Source: JAPOXR01 sp965214695 (GTDB taxonomy: Bacteria; Pseudomonadota; Alphaproteobacteria; Rhodobacterales; Rhodobacteraceae). Taken from it: a stretch of 64,000 bases of DNA. Shown piece by piece: positions 27,212 to 35,421 of this stretch. Where the stretch lies: positions 806,001 through 870,000 of the forward strand of contig OZ243967.1 in assembly GCA_965214695.1 (NCBI GenBank), given 5' to 3'. Both the position numbers and the translations under genes were made by a program. The notes under the pieces are model-generated. The model saw only the letters and a program-made list of their open reading frames with translations, was not told where the DNA came from and ran no database searches. The first letter of the stretch is position 1. Each line of letters starts with the position of its first letter.

Positions 27212-28108
27212 GTGCAGCTTGATGTCAGCCCCTCGCCGCGGACGATTTCCCCTTTTCGTGAACTTGGTGCGTATGAGGCACTTTGGGCAGCAGGCAAGAC
27301 CAGCTTCAAGTCGATTGCAGAAAAATTTGCAGCGAGCCCTGGATGCGTTCCTTCGGACTTTGTTTGCCGTGAAGTCGCCGAACGCACGGCAGAAAGTGTT
27401 TATCAGAAACTGAAGATGGCCGATGGACTGCCCTTTGGCGTTCGCGTTCACGGTGCAGCCGAGTACCCGAAGAAACTCCGCGACGCCCGGCATCCTGTGG
27501 AATTTCTCTATTTCCAGGGGCTGTGGAATCTCATCCACCGGCCCAGTGTCGCCATCGTCGGCGCCCGAAGCCCCTCACCTGAAGGGTGTGGGCGCGCCCG
27601 GAAGCTTGTCAGGGCTCTTGTTGATGACGATTTCACGATTGTGTCAGGCCTCGCCAAGGGAATCGACACTGTCGCACACAATACTGCAATTGGGCATGGC
27701 GGAAGAACGATTGCAGTCATTGGCACGCCGCTTACACATTTCTACCCAAAGGAAAATCGAGGGCTTCAGGTCAAGATCGCAAGTCGGTACCTGCTTGTCA
27801 GCCAGGTTCCTGTGCTCCGATACGAACGCCAGGACTACCGCGACAACCGCCATTTCTTTCCGGAACGCAACAAGACAATGTCGGCGCTGACCGAGGCAAC
27901 CGTCATCGTGGAAGCAGGAGAAGCCTCGGGCACACTGGTGCAGGCCCGGGCTGCGCTCGAACAGAACCGGAAGCTGTTTGTCCTGGACAACTGCTTTCGA
28001 AATGAACGCCTGACATGGCCCAGAAAGTTTGAAAAGTTGGGGGCGATCAGAGTGAGAGATTATGAGGACATTCGCAATGTCCTTCCCAAGCAACCTCACC
28101 AGAATTGA
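27212..28108 (+). CDS. DprA/Smf-like Rossmann-fold protein
   Basis: The 298-residue product resembles the DNA-processing protein DprA, which loads RecA on incoming single strands. Matches are SVAIVGARSPSPEGCGRARKL, VSGLAKGIDTVAHNTAI, the FFPERNKTMSALTEATVIVEA segment and SGTLVQARAALEQNRKLFV. It lacks an obvious C-terminal winged helix, and the segment between the first halves is more diverged than in housekeeping DprA. The start is a GTG behind AAGGAG at 27206. It lies between ssb and a gyrA relic, which is not a usual place for dprA. It may be a paralogue acquired with the adjoining island. Confidence 0.8.
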   Translation: MQLDVSPSPRTISPFRELGAYEALWAAGKTSFKSIAEKFAASPGCVPSDFVCREVAERTAESVYQKLKMADGLPFGVRVHGAAEYPKKLRDARHPVEFLYFQGLWNLIHRPSVAIVGARSPSPEGCGRARKLVRALVDDDFTIVSGLAKGIDTVAHNTAIGHGGRTIAVIGTPLTHFYPKENRGLQVKIASRYLLVSQVPVLRYERQDYRDNRHFFPERNKTMSALTEATVIVEAGEASGTLVQARAALEQNRKLFVLDNCFRNERLTWPRKFEKLGAIRVRDYEDIRNVLPKQPHQN

Positions 28109-28165
28109 TCGACAGAGCCTGCCGGACCGCCGCCGCCAGAACTCCGATGATGACTGTGCATTGTA

Positions 28166-28216
28166 TTGTGCGTGCGAATAGCGACAGCTCCGGAGATGGC
28201 GGTGCCAGCGGGGTAG
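28166..28216 (+). pseudogene. gyrA relic: in-frame collapsed copy (start and end only)
   Basis: Sixteen codons run from a TTG at 28166 to a TAG at 28214-28216. The first nine (MCVRIATAP) align without gaps to the start of gyrA at 40025 (MYDRIATTP). Around the start, 20 of 25 bases are identical including TGTATTGT and CGAATAGCGACA. The last codons and stop (CCA GCG GGG TAG) match the gyrA end (CCA GAG GGG TAG). About 180 bases after the stop also match the DNA after gyrA. This looks like a second gyrA that lost its body by an in-frame deletion of about 2.7 kb. Confidence 0.75.
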
Positions 28217-28393
28217 TCAGACTCCGTCCAGGGTCCGGGAAGTCCGGCCGGTAGCCAGTCCTACCGGTTTCCTGCTGGCCGTCACCGACAGAAATCGGGA
28301 ATGGTTCAGAGCCGGGACGTCTGGAGGGAGTTGGCTGTCTTGCCGCAACGGATCGCCCTCAGGGCCGGCATGCAAACCCGGATCACTCAGACG
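28199..28393 (+). repeat. Dispersed repeat, copy 1 (homologous to the gyrA 3' flank)
   Basis: This segment aligns with 42800-42996 over its whole length, roughly 85% identical by eye with few gaps. It includes the hairpin arms CCGGTAG (28248-28254) and CTACCGG (28261-28267), equivalent to the gyrA terminator. It has the same orientation as copy 2. The remaining bases to about 28486 show nothing recognisable. Confidence 0.85.
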
Positions 28394-28486
28394 AGGAGAA
28401 TGCGGCGCCAGGAATGGAAGTTTACAAATTCCTTGAACAGGTCCATTCTCGAATAGTGATGCGAAGTCATTGCAGGATTTGAACTT

Positions 28487-29108
28487 ATGGACATTCCAGG
28501 CTCCCACAAGGACCGCTACCCGAAAGCCAAGGCAATCGATGCCGCAATGGCGGAATACTGTGTTGCCCATGCAATGACCGGGGACCCCGTAGCGGATGCA
28601 GCCGAGGAAGACCTTGTTGATCTCGGCCAGGAGAAATCGGCCCGCCTGACTCATGCAGGTCTGCATGGGAGAAATCGATCGGGATTTCGGGATGCGCCGG
28701 TGTCCGTCCCGAGATTCTTCGGCGCCTGTTTCGGCCAACCGGACTGGGTCGACACGGATTCGTTCGTGCCGGGCCGGGAAACGTTTCATCGCAATTGCAG
28801 AATGGCACTTGCCGGGATGGTGGGTAGAGTTCTGATGGAAGTGTTTTCGACCAGTATTGCCCCCGCCACCTCCTCTCCATCACGTCATGCCTGCAAGACG
28901 AGCGATGGGTAGACTCTCCGGGCCGGGCGGCAAATCTGGCCGTGGCCGCGTGGACAGCAGAATTTGCTTGCCCCTCGTGCATGTCGAAAAGTTGCAGACG
29001 AATCCTGGAGCGGCCCATTTCGGCGGACACGATGATGAGCGCCGAGCGCTCTTGCCCGCCCACCTGTGTCCGGTGGCGGTTGGCAATGCCGGCCCCCTGA
29101 GGCGCTGA
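28487..29108 (+). pseudogene. Frameshifted DUF2236 (MpaB-type oxygenase) remnant
   Basis: The first frame (28487-28912) reads AMTGDPVADAAEEDLVDL, then FFGACFGQPDWVDTDSFVPG. This matches the DUF2236/MpaB family, whose members include haem proteins such as the latex-clearing oxygenase. Similarity stops near 28840. The continuation, beginning AMGRLSGPG (like the family's TGRL region), is in another frame from about 28857 to 29108. The C-terminal half of a normal 350-400 residue protein is missing. A frameshift plus truncation explains this. It ends just before the epoxidase-cyclase gene. Confidence 0.55.
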
Positions 29109-29112
29109 ATGC

Positions 29113-32100
29113 ATGGCTGACGCAGTGTCAAGGCATGATGCCGCAATCATTGGCGCGGGACCGGTGGGGTGCGTGTGCGCAATTGGCCTTGCGCGCAAGG
29201 GTGCCAGGGTGGCCTTGCTTGAAGCGGACCCGGACGTGCGCGAGCGCTTTGCAGGCGAATGGCTGCATCCGCCCGCAGCGAAAATGTTGCGTGACATCGG
29301 GATCGATGTTGACAAGATTGCCCCGAAGCCGGGTATCGGTTTTGCGGTTTTGCCTGACGACGGCTCCGATCCGATCCTGCTTCCTTATTCAGGCGACTCT
29401 CTGGGAATAGTGTGCGAGCACGCGACGCTCGTTTCAACTCTCCGCGAGGCCGTGCAGAATGAGGCCAATGTCGAATTCATCTCCGGCGCGCGGGTCAGGA
29501 CCGTTGAAGACGGGCGGATCACCTTCTCGAAAGATGGCTCGGAGAGCACAATTGGCGCTGCCCGAATTGTCGGAGCCGACGGCCGCGCTTCAATCGTGCG
29601 AAAATCCTTGGGGCTTTCCACGAAGCCGATGTTCCATTCGCGGTCGCTTGGGATCACCCTGCACGAAACCAGCCTGCCATTTGAGGGCTACGGGCATGTG
29701 GTTCTGGGCGGGCCAGGACCGATCTTCATCTACGGACTTGCGAATGGCTCCATCCGGGTTCACCTGGATGTCCCGTTCGACCGCTGGACCTCCAAGGACC
29801 GGACAGGCTTCCTGTCTGAAACCTATGGCCGGCTGCTCCCGGGGAATCTCGGCCCGGCCTTCGTCGAGGCACTGCACGTCCGTCGAGTTCATGCCGCCAT
29901 CAACCAGTTGAAACCGCGTGTCACGTACGGGACCCCGCGCCGGGCGCTGATCGGCGATGCGGCCGGGCACTATCATCCCATGACCGCGGTTGGCGTGACG
30001 CTTGGACTCGGCGATGCGCAGGCGCTCTGCGAAATCGACGATTTCCGGCGATTCACTTCAGAGCGGTTCCACGCGGTCCGTGTTCCCGAATTCCTTGCCA
30101 TGGGTCTCTACGAGGTGTTGGCAGATTACCGCACAGAATCGGTCATGATCAGAAGCGCGGTCTATCAGGGCTGGCGCGCAAGTCCGACCTATCGGGACCG
30201 GACCATGCGGATCCTGGCCTGCGAAAAACTGTCCACGCCGAAGACGATCCTGACCTTTTGCGAAACCGTCGTGCGAACATTGACCCGGGAAGTGATTTTC
30301 TCCATCCGCGGCCTTGCGTGGCGCCGGACCTGGACAGCCTTTCGTGCGCTGGCAACTCGCCTCTGGTGGCTCACGCTTGGCATGAGCCAGCTGCGGGAGG
30401 CGCTTAGGGAAGGAAGGGAGGAAAGTGCAAAAACCCGGGAGTTCCTTGCCAGGGCATTCCCCTTCTCCTTCAACGCGAGAACCAAATCGACCCGGACATC
30501 CCGCGCAGGGGAGTGTGATCCACCCAACGCCACTCCGGCGCTGGGCAATGCCACGGAACGCCTCATGCAATTGCAGAGAGCAGATGGCGGCTGGGAAGGT
30601 GAGATGGTCTGGTGTCCCATGCTCACGGCACAATACGCGTTGCTTCACCACATAATCGGCCAGCCGCTTGATCCGGAAAGACGGCGCCGGGTGCTGCTCT
30701 CTTTTGAGAGAACCCGTCTCCAGGAAGGAGTATGGGGCCTGCACGAGCACTCGCCGCCCAACCTGTTTGTCACCGCCCTCGTCTATGTCGCGGCACGGCT
30801 GTCCGGCGCAGGGCCGGATGACCGCCTCATCTTGCCAGCCCGGCGGTTCATACAGACCGAGGGAATTCTTGGCATTCCGAGCTGGGGCAAGTTCTGGTTG
30901 GCAATCCTCAATCTTTACGACTGGAATGGCGTGAACGCAGTCCTGCCGGAATTGTGGAGCCTGCCGAGAAAGATTCCGCTGCATCCTTCAAACTGGTATT
31001 GCCATACGCGGCTCATCTACATGGCGATGGCATCAATACATGGCCGTCGGTTCCAGGTGCCTGTCACGCCAGTCATCGCGGCATTGCGGGAAGAGCTCTT
31101 TCCGCAAGGTTTTACCAAGGTAAACTTCTCCCGCACCCGAAACCGGCTTCGAGACGCCGACCTCTTCGCGAGGCCATCTGTCTGGCTCAGGGCCGGACAC
31201 GGAGTTGCACGGCTGGTTGAGCGGTTTCACAGCAAACGCCTGCGGGCGCGGTGCATGGATTCAATCCGGTGGCAGATCAGGTGGGAACTGCAGGCAACCA
31301 GCCATACGAGCATCTCACCTGTCAGCGGCATCCTCAACATTCTGTCGCTGTGGCTGCATGACTCGAACGATCCCGATTGCTGGCAGGCGTTTACGAAGCT
31401 GGAAGACTGGATCTGGGATGACGAAGACAAGGGCGTGCGGGTCACTGGCGCAAGAAGCGCCTCGTGGGATACCGGGTTCGCGCTACAGGCATTGGCTTCC
31501 TTGCCCGAGAAGTCCGGTGTATCCGGTGCAATCGAGCGTGGTGTCGAATTTCTGCTTGGCGAACAGATCGCGACCAGCCTTGACCAGTTTCACGAGGCCT
31601 GCCGCGTTGATCCCAAAGGTGGCTGGTGTTTCGCTGGCGGTTGGCATGGCTGGCCAGTGAGCGACTGCACGGCGGAAGCGGTGCTCGGACTCGTCGCTGC
31701 ACACGGAGATGGCGTGGATCCGTCCGTGCTTGGAAATGCTGCAGACTTCATGTTGCGAACCCAGAACCCCGATGGCGGTTTCGGGAGCTACGAGGCCAGA
31801 CGCTCGCCCTTCGGTCTGGAGTGGATGAATCCTGCAGAGATGTTCGGCGAATCGATGACCGAACATTCGTTTGTCGAGTGTACCGCATCCTGCATCGCTG
31901 CATTGGCCGTTTGCCGTGATCGAATTCCCGAAATCAGTCACAGGTCGGCAGTTGCCGACTCCATCGTCCGCGGCGCCTTGTGGTTGCGCCGGAACCAGAC
32001 TGCCGATGGCAGTTGGCGCGGCGTTTGGGGGGTCCAGTATATTTACGGCACCCTCTTTGGCATCAGAGGTCTCGTTGCAAGCGGGGTAAGTCCGACCGAT

Positions 32101-32472
32101 CCGGCGCTGCGCACAGCGTGCCGCTGGCTGCTGACCTGTCAGAGGGAAGACGGAGGTTGGGGAGAACATCACAGTGGCTGCCTGAGCGGGCGCTATGTCC
32201 CGCACGAGCAGAGCCAGGTCATACAGACCGCATGGGCACTTATCGCGCTCCTTGAGGCTGGCGAAGCGGACTGGGCGGCGATTTCAAGGGGTGCCGGCTT
32301 CCTGATCGAGGCACAGGACGCGGACGGGGCTTGGCCCAAGCAGGACATGGCTGGCGTATTCTTTCGTACAGCCCTCCTGGATTATGTGCTCTACCGCCAG
32401 TATTTTCCATTGCATGCGCTCGGCCTCTACGAGCGGCGACGCCGGAAGCGGCTGGCTTCCGGTGACAATTGA
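29113..32472 (+). CDS. Squalene epoxidase-oxidosqualene cyclase fusion
   Basis: One 1119-residue polypeptide contains two consecutive sterol enzymes. Residues 1 to about 440 look like squalene monooxygenase: dinucleotide fold IIGAGPVGCVCAIGLARKG (GxGxxG at 14-19), GEWLHPPAAKMLRDIGID, and the FAD motif GDAAGHYHPMTAVGVTLG starting at 281. Residues from about 475 look like oxidosqualene cyclase: QW repeats (DGGW at 491, then DGGF, DGSW, DGGW), HPSNWYCHTRLIYM, the catalytic VSDCTAE with Asp851, and EWMNPAEMFGES. DCTAE marks oxidosqualene cyclases; squalene-hopene cyclases have DxDD. The product should be a cyclised 2,3-oxidosqualene such as lanosterol, cycloartenol or another triterpenoid. No obvious N-terminal membrane helix is present. 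Confidence 0.9.
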   Translation: MADAVSRHDAAIIGAGPVGCVCAIGLARKGARVALLEADPDVRERFAGEWLHPPAAKMLRDIGIDVDKIAPKPGIGFAVLPDDGSDPILLPYSGDSLGIVCEHATLVSTLREAVQNEANVEFISGARVRTVEDGRITFSKDGSESTIGAARIVGADGRASIVRKSLGLSTKPMFHSRSLGITLHETSLPFEGYGHVVLGGPGPIFIYGLANGSIRVHLDVPFDRWTSKDRTGFLSETYGRLLPGNLGPAFVEALHVRRVHAAINQLKPRVTYGTPRRALIGDAAGHYHPMTAVGVTLGLGDAQALCEIDDFRRFTSERFHAVRVPEFLAMGLYEVLADYRTESVMIRSAVYQGWRASPTYRDRTMRILACEKLSTPKTILTFCETVVRTLTREVIFSIRGLAWRRTWTAFRALATRLWWLTLGMSQLREALREGREESAKTREFLARAFPFSFNARTKSTRTSRAGECDPPNATPALGNATERLMQLQRADGGWEGEMVWCPMLTAQYALLHHIIGQPLDPERRRRVLLSFERTRLQEGVWGLHEHSPPNLFVTALVYVAARLSGAGPDDRLILPARRFIQTEGILGIPSWGKFWLAILNLYDWNGVNAVLPELWSLPRKIPLHPSNWYCHTRLIYMAMASIHGRRFQVPVTPVIAALREELFPQGFTKVNFSRTRNRLRDADLFARPSVWLRAGHGVARLVERFHSKRLRARCMDSIRWQIRWELQATSHTSISPVSGILNILSLWLHDSNDPDCWQAFTKLEDWIWDDEDKGVRVTGARSASWDTGFALQALASLPEKSGVSGAIERGVEFLLGEQIATSLDQFHEACRVDPKGGWCFAGGWHGWPVSDCTAEAVLGLVAAHGDGVDPSVLGNAADFMLRTQNPDGGFGSYEARRSPFGLEWMNPAEMFGESMTEHSFVECTASCIAALAVCRDRIPEISHRSAVADSIVRGALWLRRNQTADGSWRGVWGVQYIYGTLFGIRGLVASGVSPTDPALRTACRWLLTCQREDGGWGEHHSGCLSGRYVPHEQSQVIQTAWALIALLEAGEADWAAISRGAGFLIEAQDADGAWPKQDMAGVFFRTALLDYVLYRQYFPLHALGLYERRRRKRLASGDN

Positions 32473-32928
32473 GCCGCGGTTCAACTGGGCCGATGCCGCT
32501 TGCGCGGCAGCGCATATCGAGCAAAGTTTCAGCAGATTCTGCAAACGTGACCGGCAGCATGAAAGGATCAGGCTGGCCGGACCTCAAATGCAGTCAGGAG
32601 CCCGAAAATTTTTGGCGGCCAGGGCGAAAAGGTCGAGGCGTGTTGTCTGCTTCCGGAACGACCTCGAAGGAACGCGGAATGACGAGCGTCGCGATCAGGG
32701 CACGCAGGCTGAAAGCGACGTCGAAGTCGCTGGGAATCGAGCCCGGCGAGTTCGCAGATTTCCTCGCAGTGGCGTTGCGAAACCGGTGCTCTTGCCGCGC
32801 CCCCATCCGGGAATCCGTGGTTTACAGAACCGGGGGGTCGACATATGTTGACGCAATGAGTGATGGCCATGGAGTTGGCATCGTGAGGCATGGAATCCGC
32901 GACTTGTGCGAGGGAATGCGGATGGAAC
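32473..32928 (+). other. Interval between cyclase and exporter, possible small gene
   Basis: An open frame of 156 codons (32469-32939) fits exactly between the two genes. A TTG overlaps the cyclase stop as TTGA, and its TGA lies eight bases inside the exporter. The half from the internal ATG at 32679 (MTSVAIRARRLKATSKSL, LGIEPGEFADFLAVALRNR) has GC-rich third positions and looks protein-like. The first half does not. I recognise no family. It may be a small gene of about 86 residues or chance. Confidence 0.35.
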
Positions 32929-35229
32929 ATGGCATCTGAATCCAAGTTCGGTTTTTTCGATCTGGTAGTAGGTCGGTACTTGTGGACGATAGCCGTCACA
33001 TTGGTGGTGATTGCGGTTGTCGCTGCGGGCGCGCAGCGCCTGACAACCGTCAATGTGAGCATCCGAAATCACTTCAATGCAAATGATCCGCATTTGGTCA
33101 ATCTGGAGGATTTTGAAGAGATTTACGCCGTGTCAGACAGTGTGCTTGTCGTTGTCGCCCCGACTGACGGCACCGTTTTCACGCAGGAATCGCTAGCTGC
33201 GATTGAACAATTGACGGAGGCGTTGTGGACAACTCCATATTCTGTCCGTGTCGACTCCATCACAAATCACTTGCACAGCATGGGAACCGAAGACAGCCTG
33301 ATTGTCGAACCGCTGGTCGGCGACATCGAATTGCTGGACGAGGCCAAAATCGATCGCGTTCGAGAGATTGCGCTTACCACAGTAGAGACAGCCGGTCGGT
33401 TTGTCTCCCATGACGGTCGTCTCGCCGGGTTGATTGTCAGCTTGGCAATTCCCGAAGAGGGTCGGCAACAAAAGAGAATCGAGGTCGTAGACGCGATCTA
33501 CGATCTCGTCGACAATCAGCGCGCGGAAAACCTCGGCATCGAATACCATGCCTATGGAGAACTCCTGTTGAATCGTTCGGTTCGCGACGCCCTGAACGAG
33601 GATATGTCCACTCTTGCGCCGATTGCGTTTGCGATGATGGTCTTGACTGCCATAATTTTGCTGCGTTCGGCTTGGAGTGTATGTGGCATTCTTGCCATGA
33701 TGCTTGCCGTGACAGCATCGGGTATCGGCTTGGCTGGCTGGCTCGGCTTGAAGTTCTATGCAGAGAGCGGAGCCGCACTATTCGTGCTCATAGCGATTGC
33801 CGTCGCGCATTCCGTGCACCTGATTCAAGGAATGCTGGATGGAATGCGACGCGGAATGGAGCGTACAGCCGCCATCAGGACTTCCCTGCAGGCCAATATC
33901 CGCCCAATTTTCCTGACCTCGATCACAACCATGATTGGATTTCTGAGCCTGAACTTCTCGGAAATGCCCCCCTTTCGCGTCATGGGAAACATCGTCGCGC
34001 TTGGTGCCATGGCGGCATTTGTCTGGTCAGTGACACTCCTGCCTTCCCTGCTGGTGATTCTCCCCATACGGGTGCCGGCCAGGCAAAAGGCCGGATCGGA
34101 TTTCTCCGACCGCCTGGGAAATTTCATTGTTACGAGAAGCAGAATGCTGCTTCTGGTTTTTCTGACCCTGACCATCATCAGCGCGGTCGGCATCTCCAGA
34201 ATCACGCTCAATGACAACAACAGTTCCAAGCTGCTGAGCGAAAGCTACGAACTGCGTCAGTCCGAGGAGTTCATAAGCAAGAACTTTGGCGGCCTGGATT
34301 CCTTTGAGTACTCACTGGACTCTGGCCGTGAAGGCGGAGTTACCGACATAAGGTACCTGCATCAGGTGGAGTCATTCTCCGACTGGCTACGTGCCCAGCC
34401 CGAAGTTACCCACGTAACGTCAATTGCCGATGTCATGAAGCGGCTTAATCAAAACTTGCACGCCGACAAGGACAGCGCATACGCATTGCCCGAGGCCTCC
34501 GACCTTGCGGCGCAATACCTGTTCTTGTACGAACTCTCATTGCCGGTCGGGCGCGACCTGAACAATGTCATCAGTTTCGATCGTTCTTCAACCCGAGTTA
34601 CCGCCGTGGTCCAGGGAATGTCGGTCAGGGATCAGATTGATCTGGACCGTCGTGCCTTGGACTGGATGCAGGAAAACGTACCGGAAATTTCGACTCAGGC
34701 GACTGGCGTTACCATAGTCGGCGCATACTCGGTGATGCGAAACATCGTAAACATGTTGATTGGCACGTTCATTGCGATGTTGATCGTGTCTTTGCTCTTG
34801 ATCATCGCATTCAGGAGCTTTCGCTTTGGATTGCTGAGCCTGGTTCCAAATTTTCTGCCGGCCATCATTGCGATGGGGATTTGGGGTTACGTCGTGGGAA
34901 CGGTCAACATTGCGGCATCGATCGTTACCGCCATAGCGTTTTCGATAGTCGTGGATGACACCATTCACCTCATGACAACATATCTGAAATCACGTGCTGA
35001 AGGCAACTCGCCCGCTGCAGCGATTGCCCCGACATTCAGGCACGTTGGAAGGCCGCTGCTGAGTACAACCTTGATATTCGCATTGGCGTTTTTCATCTTT
35101 GGCGCGTCCGGACTGTCGACCAATCAGACGCTCGGAGTGTTGGTGGGCATGACGGTCATCATTGCACTTCTGGCGGATATTCTCTTGTTTCCGCCGCTTC
35201 TGGTAGCCCTCGACAAGACACGGCACTGA
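32929..35229 (+). CDS. RND/MMPL-family exporter (HpnN- or BstA-like)
   Basis: The 766-residue membrane protein has the RND layout: a first helix near the N-terminus (YLWTIAVTLVVIAVVAAGA), a periplasmic domain, a block of helices (PIAFAMMVLTAIILLRSA onward). The same pattern repeats in the second half, ending VTAIAFSIVVDDTIHLMTTYL and FALAFFIFGASGLSTNQTLG. Members of this subfamily export lipids such as hopanoids (HpnN) or sterols (BstA in Methylococcus). Next to an oxidosqualene cyclase, export of the cyclised lipid is the natural role. The ATG at 32929 gives the normal N-terminus. GC content is near 50%, below that of neighbouring housekeeping genes. Confidence 0.9.
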   Translation: MASESKFGFFDLVVGRYLWTIAVTLVVIAVVAAGAQRLTTVNVSIRNHFNANDPHLVNLEDFEEIYAVSDSVLVVVAPTDGTVFTQESLAAIEQLTEALWTTPYSVRVDSITNHLHSMGTEDSLIVEPLVGDIELLDEAKIDRVREIALTTVETAGRFVSHDGRLAGLIVSLAIPEEGRQQKRIEVVDAIYDLVDNQRAENLGIEYHAYGELLLNRSVRDALNEDMSTLAPIAFAMMVLTAIILLRSAWSVCGILAMMLAVTASGIGLAGWLGLKFYAESGAALFVLIAIAVAHSVHLIQGMLDGMRRGMERTAAIRTSLQANIRPIFLTSITTMIGFLSLNFSEMPPFRVMGNIVALGAMAAFVWSVTLLPSLLVILPIRVPARQKAGSDFSDRLGNFIVTRSRMLLLVFLTLTIISAVGISRITLNDNNSSKLLSESYELRQSEEFISKNFGGLDSFEYSLDSGREGGVTDIRYLHQVESFSDWLRAQPEVTHVTSIADVMKRLNQNLHADKDSAYALPEASDLAAQYLFLYELSLPVGRDLNNVISFDRSSTRVTAVVQGMSVRDQIDLDRRALDWMQENVPEISTQATGVTIVGAYSVMRNIVNMLIGTFIAMLIVSLLLIIAFRSFRFGLLSLVPNFLPAIIAMGIWGYVVGTVNIAASIVTAIAFSIVVDDTIHLMTTYLKSRAEGNSPAAAIAPTFRHVGRPLLSTTLIFALAFFIFGASGLSTNQTLGVLVGMTVIIALLADILLFPPLLVALDKTRH

Positions 35230-35421
35230 TGCCGAATGCAATGCATCCCGGCACGTTTGCGGCCAGGAAGGACTCCGAGTCGGCGGATCGTTGGGGACCA
35301 TATGACGGGCGGGGCCGGGGGCAAACGGCATTCCCCTTCGCCGGAAATCAAACCGGTGAATGCCGGCAGCGATCCACAATAGGTGCGAAAAGTCGGTCAA
35401 GTCCCCAGCGGTAGAATTCCA

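Noticed and set aside
28466..28480. GTTCAAATCC-like T-loop on the minus strand
   Set aside because: The flanking bases do not form a T-stem or an acceptor stem, so it is not a tRNA.
28217..28789. Minus-strand frame through the gyrA-flank repeat
   Set aside because: A similar peptide is readable from both repeat copies, but this follows from DNA homology downstream of gyrA rather than from a gene.
29113..32472. Squalene-hopene cyclase assignment
   Set aside because: The catalytic motif is DCTAE, not DxDD, and other segments follow oxidosqualene cyclases; the fused epoxidase also points to oxidosqualene.
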